Shown here one piece after another: positions 54,535 to 64,000 of a DNA stretch of 64,000 nt. The notes beneath the pieces were generated by a model. It ran no database searches and was not told where the DNA came from. It saw nothing but the letters and a program-made list of their open reading frames with translations. Source of the stretch: Pochonia chlamydosporia 170 (taxonomy: Eukaryota > Ascomycota > Sordariomycetes > Hypocreales > Clavicipitaceae); assembly GCF_001653235.2 (NCBI RefSeq), contig NC_035796.1, forward strand, positions 1,240,001-1,304,000, written 5' to 3'. Both the position numbers and the translations under genes were made by a program. Numbering within the stretch: position 1 is the stretch's first letter; each line of letters begins with the position of its first letter.

Positions 54535-56309
54535 CTATTCAAACTCAGGGTTAACCCAAGTTGGGGAACCAGACTTCTCAGATAACCGTCTCCCATATCT
54601 ATGAAGCAAAGCCAAAACCGGAACGCAAAAGAACAGCGTGATAATGGCATGTCCAGCAAACGTCCAGGTAAATCCAACAGTCTCCACCCACGGGACAATG
54701 AAGAACGGATCAACAAACGCAGATAAGTTTAGCATCACCGCGTAGAAAGTCATAGTGGCCATGCTTTGCATGGGATACGCATCGACAACATAGGAGCAGA
54801 CGGCAGTATTTCCCATTTGGATCCCGGCGCCAACTGTAGCGAGAAGAGTCAGTTGCGGTAAAATAAAGAAGCTTGGCATAACTTACAAATAGCAAAAGCA
54901 ACTTGACCCACCATCCAGTGGTAGTTGCGGTCAACGCTGACTCCCCAAACGATCAGTCCAACAGCAGTGAGAAGAGCGGCTGGATATGCAAGCCAGAGGC
55001 GCATTTCTGGTGTCTTCTGATTGTCATTGCGCTTGGCCAGCTTGATCACAATCAGGTCGCTGAGGCTTCCGGAGCAACAAACTTCGGAGATGAGCGTGCC
55101 TACGATGAGACCCAAATAAAGTAGGCTTTATAGGGGTTAGCCAAACTTTTATCCAAATAGTTTGATGAATGACTGCGACTTACCCCTGAATCTGAGGAGA
55201 GTACGTCTCGTACGCTACTGGGACCAAAGTAACCACGGATAATACCCACCAATACCAGCCAAAGCAATATGTCATGATGGAGATAGGAACCACAGTGTAC
55301 TTGAATGTCTTGATGAACCTAACCACTGTATCATACACCTTAGGATGTTGAACTCCAGGGACCGGCTTGACGTTTAGAAACGATAGACCCTTTGTCTTTG
55401 GCACGTGAGTGTTGTCAATGGAAGAATGCTCTCCAGCAAACTTTTCTGCACTAGGTTGTATTTCGTTTGTCCCCTGCGACGCTGATAGCATGAGACGTCT
55501 CGGATACAAAGTCTCGGGCAGAAAGAATATTTCGGCAAGTAGAATGACGCCAAAGAGAATAGCAGAAAGCCATTGAATCCAAGCGTAACCAGCAAGATTA
55601 ACCAGGCCGCCTATCAAAGGTCCAAAGAGGAGACCCAAATCAATTGCCAGCACCCAGAGTCCCACCTTTTGACCACGCTCGTGTTCAAAAAAGAGGTCGT
55701 TGATGACAGCCAGGCCGACGTTTGAGGCAGGACTAACACCGAGTCCCTGGAAGAAGCGTGCGGCCATGTATCCAGAGTAGTTCGGTGCAAGAGCAGCACC
55801 TACCGTAGAAGCTAGTGCCATGACGGTGCCGAAAATGAGAATAGGGCGACGTCCGATGATATCTGCCACGGAAGCCCACAGCAGGGGGCCGACGGCTAGA
55901 CCAAGAGCAGGAATGGCGACGGTCCAGTTGATTTGTTCTAAACTGGCTGAGTATTTTTCTTGCAAGTCGGGGAATGAGGGTACGGTGGTGGTTGTGATGA
56001 AGGTGAACATGAAGTAGCTATGTTGATATTGATCAGCATTCATCAACAGAAGTACTATTGTAATATGATTGCAACGTACATTGCCATAATAATGGACAAA
56101 ATTACATGTTTCTGAAAGAATGACCAATTCAAAGGGTCGAGATCATCGCCGAGAACTGGCTGGGGAAACAGTTTGAAGCCGTCTTTGCTTAGGACTATCT
56201 CCGGTTCTCCATGGCTTGTTGATGCATTGTCGACTGAGCTGCTGGACTCTGCAGCAGCTGAAGGCTGCTTTTCGTTTATGTCCCCTTGGGTGGTTTGTGA
56301 AATATCCAT
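54535..56309 (-). CDS. MFS transporter, DHA1 (drug:H+ antiporter) type
   Basis: Four exons: 56309-56080, 56017-55184, 55125-54887 and 54833-54535, giving 533 residues. Introns are 62, 58 and 53 bp, all GT-AG and phase-consistent. I start at the ATG at 56309; an in-frame ATG at 56399 would add 30 residues. The hydrophilic N-terminus (DPLNWSFFQKH, typical of fungal DHA1) leads to twelve predicted membrane segments. WASVADIIGRRP is the MFS loop 2-3 motif A, and ARFFQGLGVSPASNVG and GLLFGPLIGG correspond to motifs B and C of the antiporter family. The central loop (about residues 265-320) is long and acidic. Such transporters export toxic compounds or secondary metabolites, or sometimes move nutrients, across the plasma membrane; the substrate is unknown. 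The neighbouring MATE gene and Zn2Cys6 regulator point to shared detoxification or export. Confidence 0.88.
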
Positions 56310-56399
56310 TTTTGGGAATATTAGGACATGAGTTACGGACTTGGATGATGAAGATGGCCCAAACCAACGGGAAATAGGGTTGTAGGCTTTAAAATACAT

Positions 56400-56921
56400 C
56401 TATTTCATTCACTTTTGATAATAATTCATGAGACTATATACGACACAGGATTATCTGACGATGCGTTATCACAGCCAACCTTGGTTTGAGGTAGGCACAT
56501 TCTTTGACGACTGGCATAGTGGCTTGAAACACTGGCTGCTTATCATATTCCGAGCGTCCGAGTTCCCATTTGACAGATTATTGGGAAAGCCAAGAATGGA
56601 AATATACGCGCCTTATCAGAAGTCCGGGGAGAAGATGCTTATCTCTTTGTTGGGGACGGATTCTGATTGGCGGATACGAGATGATGCATGCTAGTCGTCA
56701 GCCATCTCGACACAAAACCAATAATTGGGGTAGACGTGCTTGTACAGTTAGTTACCTTTCTATAAAAGTATTCGTTTCTCATTTACGATTCATCGGCTGA
56801 TGTCGGAATAAACAATGTGGCCGCCGGCTTGGGCAACACAGTATGAAGAGCTTCCACCAGCACAAATGAGCAACTTGAAATAACTAATTGGAATTGCTTT
56901 CAACTCTATCGTTGAATTCTA
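56400..56921. other. Intergenic between MFS and MATE genes
   Basis: Nothing recognisable. It contains the promoter region of the MFS gene and the 3' end of the MATE gene. Confidence 0.4.
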
Positions 56922-58415
56922 CTAACTAGGCAAAACACTTTGCTCTCCATCTTCCTCACCTAATCTATCCGCCGCCTTCTGCACCTCATCCTCCCAGTTG
57001 CTCAACCCCACGATAATCCACTCCAAAACACCAACAAGTGAAAGCGCCACACATTGTCCCACCCAGAGACCAGCAAGACCCCATCCATGAAAGGCGAGGT
57101 AAATACCAGCAGGAAGAGCACCCCCATAGTAGCTTACACAGTTGACAACTGCTCCGACCCATTGACGTCCCATACCTCTCAAGGCACCACCACAGCTGCC
57201 ATTCAGTCCATCCGCGATCTGGAACAACGCTACATAGGGAATTATATCAGCAACAAGTCTAATGACTCGTTCATCATCGTTAAATAACCCTCCAATATTG
57301 TCCCTGGTCGCAAGCAAAACGGTGAGGATGATGGAGCCAAAAATAACGGAGAGGACAGCCGCACTATGTGCCGAACGCCTCGCCCCTTTAGAATTCTTGG
57401 CTCCTAACAGATTACCCAACCGTGCTGATTCAGCAACACCTAGACCAAACGGAATAGTGTTGATGATTTGATCGGCCGTCATTACTACGGACTGAGCTGC
57501 AAGAGCAGTCGTGCCGAGTCGACCAGCAGCGAGGGCAACAATTTCGAATGCCCACCACTCGGTTCCAACGTGAATGAAACCTAAAAGAGCAAGCTTGGCA
57601 AATTGCCAAGAGTTTGACAACGCCTTTCTCAAATTGAGTCCGCTCCAGCAGTCCCTCCCTTCAATGAATGCAGCATAGGCTACCAGGAGGAGGAAGGAAA
57701 GCCAATACGAGATGCCTGTGGCCATGGGAGCGCCGTATAATCCGAAGTTAAAAGTGTAGATGAAGAGATAGTTGAGGACTGCATTCAAAGGAGAGGTGAC
57801 CATAAGAGCATATGTTCCGGGTCGATATATTCCTTGAGCCTGTAGAAACTTCTTCATACATTCAAACCAGACGTAGCCGAGACCACCGGGGGCAAGAAGT
57901 TGGAGAAACTTGGCACTTTGTACGGAAATATTCTCTGGCTGTCCAAGTGCGCGGAAAAGATGCTCGGAGAAACACCAAATGACAACTATCACCACGTAGA
58001 AGCCGGTGAGGATGAGTATACCTCTTTGAAGAAGAATCCCTAAATTACCCTTGTCTTTTGAAGAGGTGAAGCTGCTTGATGCCAACGTGTCAAGTGCACT
58101 AGTTCCACCGAGAGCGATCAACCATGCGGTTGCCATGGCGAACATGTAGGAAAAGGCAGAGACGGCTAGGGCTTCGGATGACAGGCGTCCTGCTATCAGG
58201 ATAGATGTTGTTTGTAGACTGTTTTGAAGCATGTAGGCGAGAATGACGGGAATAGACGCCTTTGTCAAGAACCACATTTCGCCTAGCCATTTGATATACT
58301 CTGATCGGGGTTCATTGCAGCGACCTGAGGAATCTGGAAGCAGAGGAGTCGTTTCGTCCGGAAATTGTTCGTAAACTGGTGGCAGACTGCCCAACTGGGC
58401 TTGGGATTTGTTCAT
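56922..58415 (-). CDS. MATE-family efflux transporter
   Basis: Single exon, 497 residues from the ATG at 58415. After a cytosolic start with PDETTPLLPDSS (typical of fungal MATE proteins) the protein shows about twelve membrane helices in two bundles. The first helix carries SIPVILAYMLQNSLQTTSILIAGRLSSEALA, a classic MATE TM1-2 signature; the second bundle holds PFGLGVAESARLGNLLGA, the conserved repeat counterpart. Later helices include GGALRGMGRQWVGAVVN. MATE proteins exchange protons or sodium for cationic or hydrophobic compounds at the plasma membrane or vacuole. It is similar to yeast Erc1-type proteins linked to ethionine and S-adenosylmethionine handling; the substrate here is unknown. 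It lies between the MFS transporter gene and an agmatinase-like gene. No defect seen. Confidence 0.92.
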   Translation of the reverse strand: MNKSQAQLGSLPPVYEQFPDETTPLLPDSSGRCNEPRSEYIKWLGEMWFLTKASIPVILAYMLQNSLQTTSILIAGRLSSEALAVSAFSYMFAMATAWLIALGGTSALDTLASSSFTSSKDKGNLGILLQRGILILTGFYVVIVVIWCFSEHLFRALGQPENISVQSAKFLQLLAPGGLGYVWFECMKKFLQAQGIYRPGTYALMVTSPLNAVLNYLFIYTFNFGLYGAPMATGISYWLSFLLLVAYAAFIEGRDCWSGLNLRKALSNSWQFAKLALLGFIHVGTEWWAFEIVALAAGRLGTTALAAQSVVMTADQIINTIPFGLGVAESARLGNLLGAKNSKGARRSAHSAAVLSVIFGSIILTVLLATRDNIGGLFNDDERVIRLVADIIPYVALFQIADGLNGSCGGALRGMGRQWVGAVVNCVSYYGGALPAGIYLAFHGWGLAGLWVGQCVALSLVGVLEWIIVGLSNWEDEVQKAADRLGEEDGEQSVLPS

Positions 58416-59093
58416 CTTGGGTTTAAAGGGGACAAGTTTGAGATTCAAAGGCGACCAGAGTCTGGCATCAACAGCCTAAGTAGCTGGGTTTTAAGGGTTG
58501 AAACTGGTGCAACTTGCACGACTATGACTGGTATTGGCATTTGGTGCGGTGTGTCGCACATGCAGTTGATTCAGCCAATCTTCAACTACTGAAACATTCT
58601 TGCACTGTATCATGCGCGATAAGCCTTCCGAATCTTCATGTAGTACACATTGTCGATTAAGAAGTCAAGTCTTTATTGATAAGGACAGGTGCGTAAAAGA
58701 CCTCTTATAGAAGTGTTATCGATATCACTGGTATCAACGATCCCGATTGCTCCCATCATGAAAGGGCTTGCATACGGCACTAAGCCCTTTTTGGTAAAAT
58801 AGCCACGATAGGACCTGGTGAGTTTCAACAAAGTTGTAGATTGATGGATGGGAACGTGGAGGCGGGTACGCTAAGGTCTTTTTGGTATAATAGCCACCGA
58901 GGCTTGATATTGGGACTTTATCAAAACTCAGGGAGGGTGTAATTGGGTGGAGGTTACAGTAAAGTCGAAGTTAGAAACCAATACTAACTGTGAAAGAATT
59001 GACTTCAAAGTGATATATAAGCATCAAACAGCTTCTCCCAATACAACCTTCAAGTTTTTCTATCCCGCACGTCAACCACAATTCAGTCACAAA
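58416..59093. other. Divergent promoter region between MATE and ureohydrolase genes
   Basis: A 678-bp space between divergent genes. A TATATAA at 59014-59020 precedes the ureohydrolase ATG by about 80 bp. Two short similar stretches, TTTTTGGTAAAATAGCCACG (58788-58807) and a close variant at 58880-58899, lie 92 bp apart and could be a repeated regulatory element. Confidence 0.4.
58788..58899 (+). repeat. Pair of direct repeats (about 20 bp) in the divergent promoter
   Basis: A near-identical 20-bp stretch beginning TTTTTGGT, followed by AAAATAGCCACG in the first copy and ATAATAGCCACC in the second, occurs twice (58788 and 58880) in the region shared by the MATE and ureohydrolase promoters. 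This could be an operator for the adjacent Zn2Cys6 regulator, but no CGG triplet is inside it. Confidence 0.45.
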
Positions 59094-60593
59094 ATGTACT
59101 CAGCACTCCTGACCCTTGGCTGTGTAGCCCTCGCGTCTGCCCACGCAGGACATGATCAGAAGACTCTCGCGGGACCCCATGAATCATTATGGTATAACAA
59201 ACTACCCGGAGATGGCGGCACACAGGTATTTTGAGACCGAAACGCCCAGTTGTTCAAAGACGTTAACTGGTTAACAACACTTCAGGCGGACTCTGTCTTC
59301 TCCGGCATCTCTACCTTTGGCCGTCTGCCATACGAACCTTGCCTAAAAAATCGCGATGCTAAATACGATATTGCCTTCATTGGTAAGACAAGGAGAGCTC
59401 TTTGCGATTTCACAATACTAAGACGCAGTAGGTGCTCCATTTGACACCGGAACCTCGTATCGTCCAGGCGCTCGCTTTGGGCCATCCGGCATCAGACAAG
59501 GTTCCCGACGATTGAATCTCTAGTACGTGGACTCGACGATAACTGCGATGAACTGATACTTACCCAAGTTTCAGTGGAGGCTATAATGTTCCTCTCAAAA
59601 CCAACCCATTCAATAGTTGGGCCACTGTTCTCGATTGTGGTGATATCCCCGTAACATCGTGAGTCGAACTCGCCAGCATCGTGAATGCTACTAACACAAA
59701 CATAGGTATGATAATTCCTACGCCCTGCGCCAGATTGAAGAGGGCCACTTCGAGATCCTTTCCCGTTCTCCTGCAACTGATGCCGACAAGCGAGGTCCCG
59801 CGATTAAAGGACGAACTTTACCGCGCGTAATCACACTTGGGGGTGACCATACCATTACCCTGCCGCTTTTGCGATCGATCAACCGAGCTTATGGCCCAGT
59901 GTCAGTCATTCATTTTGACAGCCATCTAGATACCTGTAAGTTTGCGCCTTCCAGTCCACTGACCGTACTAATTGTAGCATACAGGGAAGCCAAAGGTTTT
60001 CGGAGGATCTCCATCAGAAGTTGCGTCCATAAACCACGGCACCTACTTTTACCACGCCTCTCAGCAGGGTCTGCTCGCCAATGACAGCAACATCCACGCC
60101 GGTATTAGAACAACACTGAGCGGGCCTAGCGATTACGACAACGATGGTTACTGCGGCTTCGAAATTGTCGAAGCGCGCGAGATCGATACCATCGGTACCG
60201 ATGGAATCATCAAGCGAATTGTCGACAGAGTTGGAACCGAGAGACCCGTGTATCTGTCGATCGATATTGATACTCTTGATCCTGCCTTTGCTCCTGCGAC
60301 TGGAACCCCTGAAACGGGAGGATGGTCTACTAGGGAGCTTAGAACTATTCTTCGAGGACTGGAGAAGCTGAATCTGATTGCTGCTGATATCGTTGAAGTT
60401 GCAGTAAGTTTTCAATGCCGCGGGGATGGTCTAAGTTTGAGTGACTAACATAATATGCAAGCCTGCCTATGACACAAATGCCGAGCACACCACTATGGCT
60501 GCTGCTGATGTACTTTATGAGGTTATGAGTATTATGGTGAAGAAGGGGCCGTTGAGCAAGATGCTCTCTGCGGAAGAAAACTATGAGCTGTAG
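59094..60593 (+). CDS. Agmatinase-like ureohydrolase with signal peptide, seven exons
   Basis: Exons: 59094-59225, 59286-59382, 59432-59522, 59575-59658, 59706-59935, 59985-60403, 60462-60593, giving 394 residues. The six introns are 47-60 bp with consistent phases. Residues 1-16 or so ([16 protein letters not shown]) form a signal peptide. The ureohydrolase fold has the four metal motifs: [36 protein letters not shown] (in place of the usual DAHxD, with Ser for Ala) and [19 protein letters not shown]. The second Mn-binding Asp pair is complete. Agmatinases cleave agmatine to putrescine and urea, and guanidinobutyrase and related enzymes share the fold; the substrate cannot be decided from sequence. 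A signal peptide suggests secretion or a vacuolar location, where it could release urea or polyamine precursors. It sits convergent with the Zn2Cys6 regulator and divergent from the MATE gene. Intact. Confidence 0.88.
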
Positions 60594-60775
60594 GTGGACA
60601 CGCCACAAGATTCATACAATGAGGTTGAAACGGCGGGAAATGTCATATAGTTTTGTGCCAAGAGTACTGAATTAGATTGAGACACGATCTAACTTCAAAG
60701 TCCATCTGGCATACCCAATTATCAAGGTTCAATTTACATGTTTTCAGAACAAAATAATATTGTACTTAACTTCAC
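60594..60775. other. Short convergent intergenic gap
   Basis: A 182-bp space between the 3' ends of the ureohydrolase and the Zn2Cys6 regulator. No other signal is seen. Confidence 0.5.
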
Positions 60776-62269
60776 CTAAATCGCCGAAACGTTAGCAGAA
60801 ATTTGAGATATTTCACAAAGGCACTCACCAAGTAATTCGCTGGCGCATATCTCGCCTTCAAAATCCCCCAGATGCCGCCTGAGCTTCCACACTTCTTCTA
60901 CCGCTTGCCGAATAAGTTTAACATGCAGTGAGCCAATGCATTCCTCCAATTTCTCAATCTTGTCCCTCGCAAAGACCTGCTGCTTCTCGGTGTAGGCCTC
61001 GCATCCTAATGTGAACAGAGGCATCGCCATAGCGACCCAAGTGTGGCAGGGCTGTCCCTGAATCATGCTACTAAGCATTTCTTCCATTGCTGCCACGGCG
61101 CGTTGTATGGGCTGAGAACCCGATGGTAGGCGGTATAGTTGTCTGTAGAGGTGAATGAGTGTTGCTTGCTGGAAAATTTGGTGGCAGAGTGCGAACTCGC
61201 GGCTATATTCTGGAGATAATGGCGAGCATATCGAGACTTCTGGTGTGTCGCTCATATCTCGAATTATCATGCCTTTGAGTTTACCGAGCAGGATGTCGAC
61301 TTCAAAGGGTGAGTGAGTAGCAAGGTTAGCGCTACCATGGGAAAGACGATCGATTTGTTGCAAAATATCCAGCAGCTCATTGCTATAGCCCAAGAATCCA
61401 TCTATCCCCGGGCTTGCAACTGATGCCCACTGAAAGTTTTGAGATAGCTGAACACTTAATGTCGTTGAAGTAGCGGCAGATTCCAGCGGAATGTACGGAA
61501 GGGTCTGAAGAGACAAGTACAGCTGGTAGAGGTGTCTCATAGCGGATTGGATGGACCCAGGCGAGGTAGAGACTTGATGAGTCTCATTACCATCCAAAAG
61601 AGCTTTTATGCCCTGTAAGTGAATACGCCAGGACGACATTCCCTGTCGGTGTGTAAAAACGTCGGCCAAACACCAAATGAGACATGTTGCCAGTAAGGTC
61701 TCAATCATCTGTCCGGTTCCTAAGGCTTGTCTTAACAACGCAAGACCTGAAGTTTGCAAATGACTCAAAATAGACATTATGTTTACTCCATCTACTTCCG
61801 AGATGCCACGAGATAGGAAACCCGCAGCTGATAAGGCGAGACATGCTGACATCAGCTGAGGAGACGCCATCATCACGGGCACCAACCCCATGCGAAGATC
61901 TTGGTGTATTGATGGGTGACATGAAAGAGAGGCGAGGATGTCGTCGATAAAGTAGCTCATGAGCCTTTGGTATTTTGGCGGGAGTTGTATGCCATTTGGG
62001 AGTCGCCGTGGTATCACTTTTAATAGCTCATGATTATCCGGGCCGAGATGATCGACCTCATCCGATGCCGATGGTCTACCTTCATTCGATGAAGACAGAT
62101 TGTCGTCTAAGGCTCTGCGTTTACGGTTGTTGCTCCAAACAAGTCGCAGGGGATATGTGCAACTTCTGTCAAATTCCGAACATTGCCCACACCGTGGTTT
62201 TGCCTCATTGCACTTCCTCCGGCGCCGACGACACTCTTCACATCCTTGTCGAGATCTCGTTGCTGGCAT
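60776..62269 (-). CDS. Zn2Cys6 (C6 zinc cluster) transcription factor
   Basis: Single exon, 497 residues from the ATG at 62269. The N-terminal zinc cluster is C-x2-C-x6-C-x6-C-x2-C-x6-C (GCEECRRRRRKCNEAKPRCG...), complete and typical of fungal binuclear clusters. A short linker (SNNRKRRALDDN) resembles a nuclear localisation signal. The rest has helical blocks of the fungal transcription factor region (YQRLMSYFIDDILASLS, MMASPQLMSACLALSAAGF, LLATCLIWCLADVF), as in Moc3/Acr-2-type regulators. These proteins bind CGG-containing sites as dimers. Its place beside the ureohydrolase, MATE and MFS genes makes those candidate targets (inference). No truncation. It might equally control genes elsewhere. 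Confidence 0.92.
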   Translation of the reverse strand: MPATRSRQGCEECRRRRRKCNEAKPRCGQCSEFDRSCTYPLRLVWSNNRKRRALDDNLSSSNEGRPSASDEVDHLGPDNHELLKVIPRRLPNGIQLPPKYQRLMSYFIDDILASLSCHPSIHQDLRMGLVPVMMASPQLMSACLALSAAGFLSRGISEVDGVNIMSILSHLQTSGLALLRQALGTGQMIETLLATCLIWCLADVFTHRQGMSSWRIHLQGIKALLDGNETHQVSTSPGSIQSAMRHLYQLYLSLQTLPYIPLESAATSTTLSVQLSQNFQWASVASPGIDGFLGYSNELLDILQQIDRLSHGSANLATHSPFEVDILLGKLKGMIIRDMSDTPEVSICSPLSPEYSREFALCHQIFQQATLIHLYRQLYRLPSGSQPIQRAVAAMEEMLSSMIQGQPCHTWVAMAMPLFTLGCEAYTEKQQVFARDKIEKLEECIGSLHVKLIRQAVEEVWKLRRHLGDFEGEICASELLGECLCEISQISANVSAI

Positions 62270-64000
62270 AAAGCGTATGGTGATTTTCGAGTACGCCCAT
62301 TAAAACCAGTTGTGTTCTAGGAAATTCCAGCATGCTACGGCGAGGCGTTGCTTTTGGCTGTAGCTCCATGGCCCGACAATGCCGTCTCGGCATCCGGTCC
62401 CAATATAAGGCACATGCCAGATACAATAACTTCAGTGCTGAGATACCCAATAACCATTGACGTGGATTAACTGCCGTATCATGGTAATTGGTTCGATAGG
62501 TCTAATCTGAAGATAAGAACGGTTTCGAGATACACAGATAAGCTAGCGTTGCCACAATTCGACACCCTTGTCGATCAGCTACCAATGGATTATGGCCATT
62601 GTCCACATTACCGGATGAAGTGATCTGGGAAACGCCAGTTATTCCTGGGGGGCCATTTTAATGTGTATTCTAAAACACTCAGAAACAGCTCAGAGACGGT
62701 ACGGGCAGACTTGTGAAGAAGGGGTGCAGAATTGACGGCAATTGGAGGCGAGTTTACAATCCAGCACGACCTACCAGATCATGGGCCAAAAACGTTCAGT
62801 AAGCTAAAGTTGTGCGGAAAGCACCACATAGCAAAACTTAGGGTTGTTGTTGTTCCCCCTTCTGCCGTGTGTTACTTGAAGAAAATTTGCGCGGCCCTTG
62901 ACTCTGTTTGCTATAGACGGCGGTGGGTGGTGTGTTCTTGGAACTTAAAAGAAGATCTTACTTGTGAAATAGTATACTCAACTCTTTAAAAAGCTTCCCC
63001 TCCATGATAAATGCATAGGGACTTCGGCCAAAGCCTTGACATAAGAGTTTGGAAGGTGTATAGGTGACGGATAGAACGATGATTTGGTGGAACAGAATAG
63101 ACTGCAAAGTATCAAAGTTTTCTACCCGGGGCCGAGTGCCTCATGGAGCCACCACCTGTCACGAACATGTCCTTCAGTGATCGGGAATTTAAGATATGCA
63201 ATATCGGTGATTTCGACTCTGAAATGTACGGTGTTGGATTCAATTGGACTAGATCGCAACCAGATGGGCTAGTCAAGTACTTTGTAGGACCAAAGACGCT
63301 TATAAGAGAAGCAGACTTGTTTGTCCTTCTTCGCGGTCCTACTATGCAATATGGCCACTTTATCTACCGCATGAGGCCGGACAATTCCTTCCGCTCTAAC
63401 TTTAATACGACTCTTCTGTTATAAACACAGCATCTCTAACTCGTTCCCGTCCGTAGAAAGTCCCTTTAAGTCATACAAAGCGTCACAGCATCACAAAGCT
63501 TCACACCGCATGGGTAGCCAGGACCCCTGGTCCACTCCAAGGGAGCGGCCGAACCGACCTTTCGCCACGCAAGTTCGTTCAACTGAAAATAACAGAGTAT
63601 TGACAATTCACGAACGAACTGGTTACCAACTGGCATAGTGTGACAAGCGATTCTGCATGGAGGCTGTATTAGAATTTGTGGCTGTTGGCTCGCCTTGATC
63701 AAGCCTGCGTTCCGTCGATTCCGGTGATGTGCAAGCAACCAACGATTATGCACACAATGCAAATAATGCAAATAGGACTAGTTCTTTTGGTACGAGAACT
63801 CCTTGAACGGGCAAGCTTGAGTTCATATCGACACGCCAACTTGCTGCACGAATTGGGTAATCGCAGTAAATGGTTCATAGAAAGACGGAGGTGTCAGACG
63901 ATGTACGACGACTTCAATTCCAGACAACACTCCGTTCAAGTTTTATCCTTCATCACCCATTCGAAGGTTCCACCTCGGCTAGCTAAGTGAAGGGATTCAT
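62270..64000. other. Right end, no confident gene
   Basis: Promoter of the Zn2Cys6 gene followed by sequence without a recognised gene. A plus-strand 93-codon frame at 63143-63424 (ATG start, MEPPPVTNMSFSDREFK...) has balanced amino acid use but no family, and is the only candidate small gene here. Confidence 0.4.
63143..63424 (+). CDS. Possible small hypothetical protein, 93 aa
   Basis: ATG at 63143, stop at 63424, 93 residues. The middle (GDFDSEMYGVGFNWTRSQPDG and DLFVLLRGPTMQYGHFIYRM) has a plausible folded-protein composition, but no motif, signal peptide or membrane segment is recognised, and no intron is needed. It stands alone in a gene-poor end. It may equally be a chance frame. Confidence 0.2.
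   Translation: MEPPPVTNMSFSDREFKICNIGDFDSEMYGVGFNWTRSQPDGLVKYFVGPKTLIREADLFVLLRGPTMQYGHFIYRMRPDNSFRSNFNTTLLL

Noticed and set aside
1..64000. CRISPR arrays, bacterial operons, rRNA genes
   Set aside because: The gene structure is fungal nuclear; no regularly spaced palindromic repeats or rRNA-like sequence were seen.

Overview
The window is a stretch of a filamentous ascomycete (Pezizomycotina) nuclear genome, most likely a sordariomycete and plausibly Hypocreales. The reasons are 47-97 bp introns with GTRNGT...CTAAC...YAG signals in almost every gene, TATA boxes about 80-160 bp upstream of several secreted-protein genes, and typical fungal families (Zn2Cys6 regulator, FMP52, YAT permease, DUF6604 and DUF6546-like proteins, fungal APH-like kinase). 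No species assignment is claimed. All names come from motif and family recognition by eye; no database search was possible.

Layout. A partial, spliced gene runs off the left edge (1-725, minus). About 12 kb follow in which I find no convincing gene (726-12775). From 12.8 to 31.3 kb the region is rich in secreted products. It holds a tandem cysteine-rich precursor with Kex2-like cleavage sites (12776-13564), a 12-cysteine small secreted protein (20001-20402), a plectasin-like cysteine-stabilised peptide gene (24051-24330), and three neighbouring trypsin-fold genes whose serine active sites are each altered differently (27637-28533, 29262-30185, 30607-31312). Interspersed are FMP52, a disrupted BTB gene, an APH-like kinase gene and a WW-domain gene with a GC-AG intron.

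From 32 to 45 kb there is a C2H2 regulator with a 9-nt microexon, an F-box-like gene and a gamma-glutamylcyclotransferase-like gene. Several decayed items lie among them: an ankyrin remnant, a frameshifted metallophosphoesterase, a DUF6604 gene with a nonsense codon and a frame change, and a Tc1/mariner-type MITE plus a solo end. This part looks like decaying accessory DNA.

From 45 to 62.3 kb the genes are intact and metabolic: a GPI-anchored purple acid phosphatase, a YAT amino acid permease, a DHA1-type MFS transporter, a MATE transporter, a signal-peptide-bearing agmatinase-like ureohydrolase and a Zn2Cys6 regulator. The last four are adjacent and could form a small nitrogen or polyamine-related module (inference). 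The right end (62270-64000) has no confident gene.

The most notable material is the secreted set at 12.8-31.3 kb: a multi-peptide precursor with C-C-CC-C-C modules, a defensin-like peptide, and three trypsin-like proteins that may be non-catalytic.
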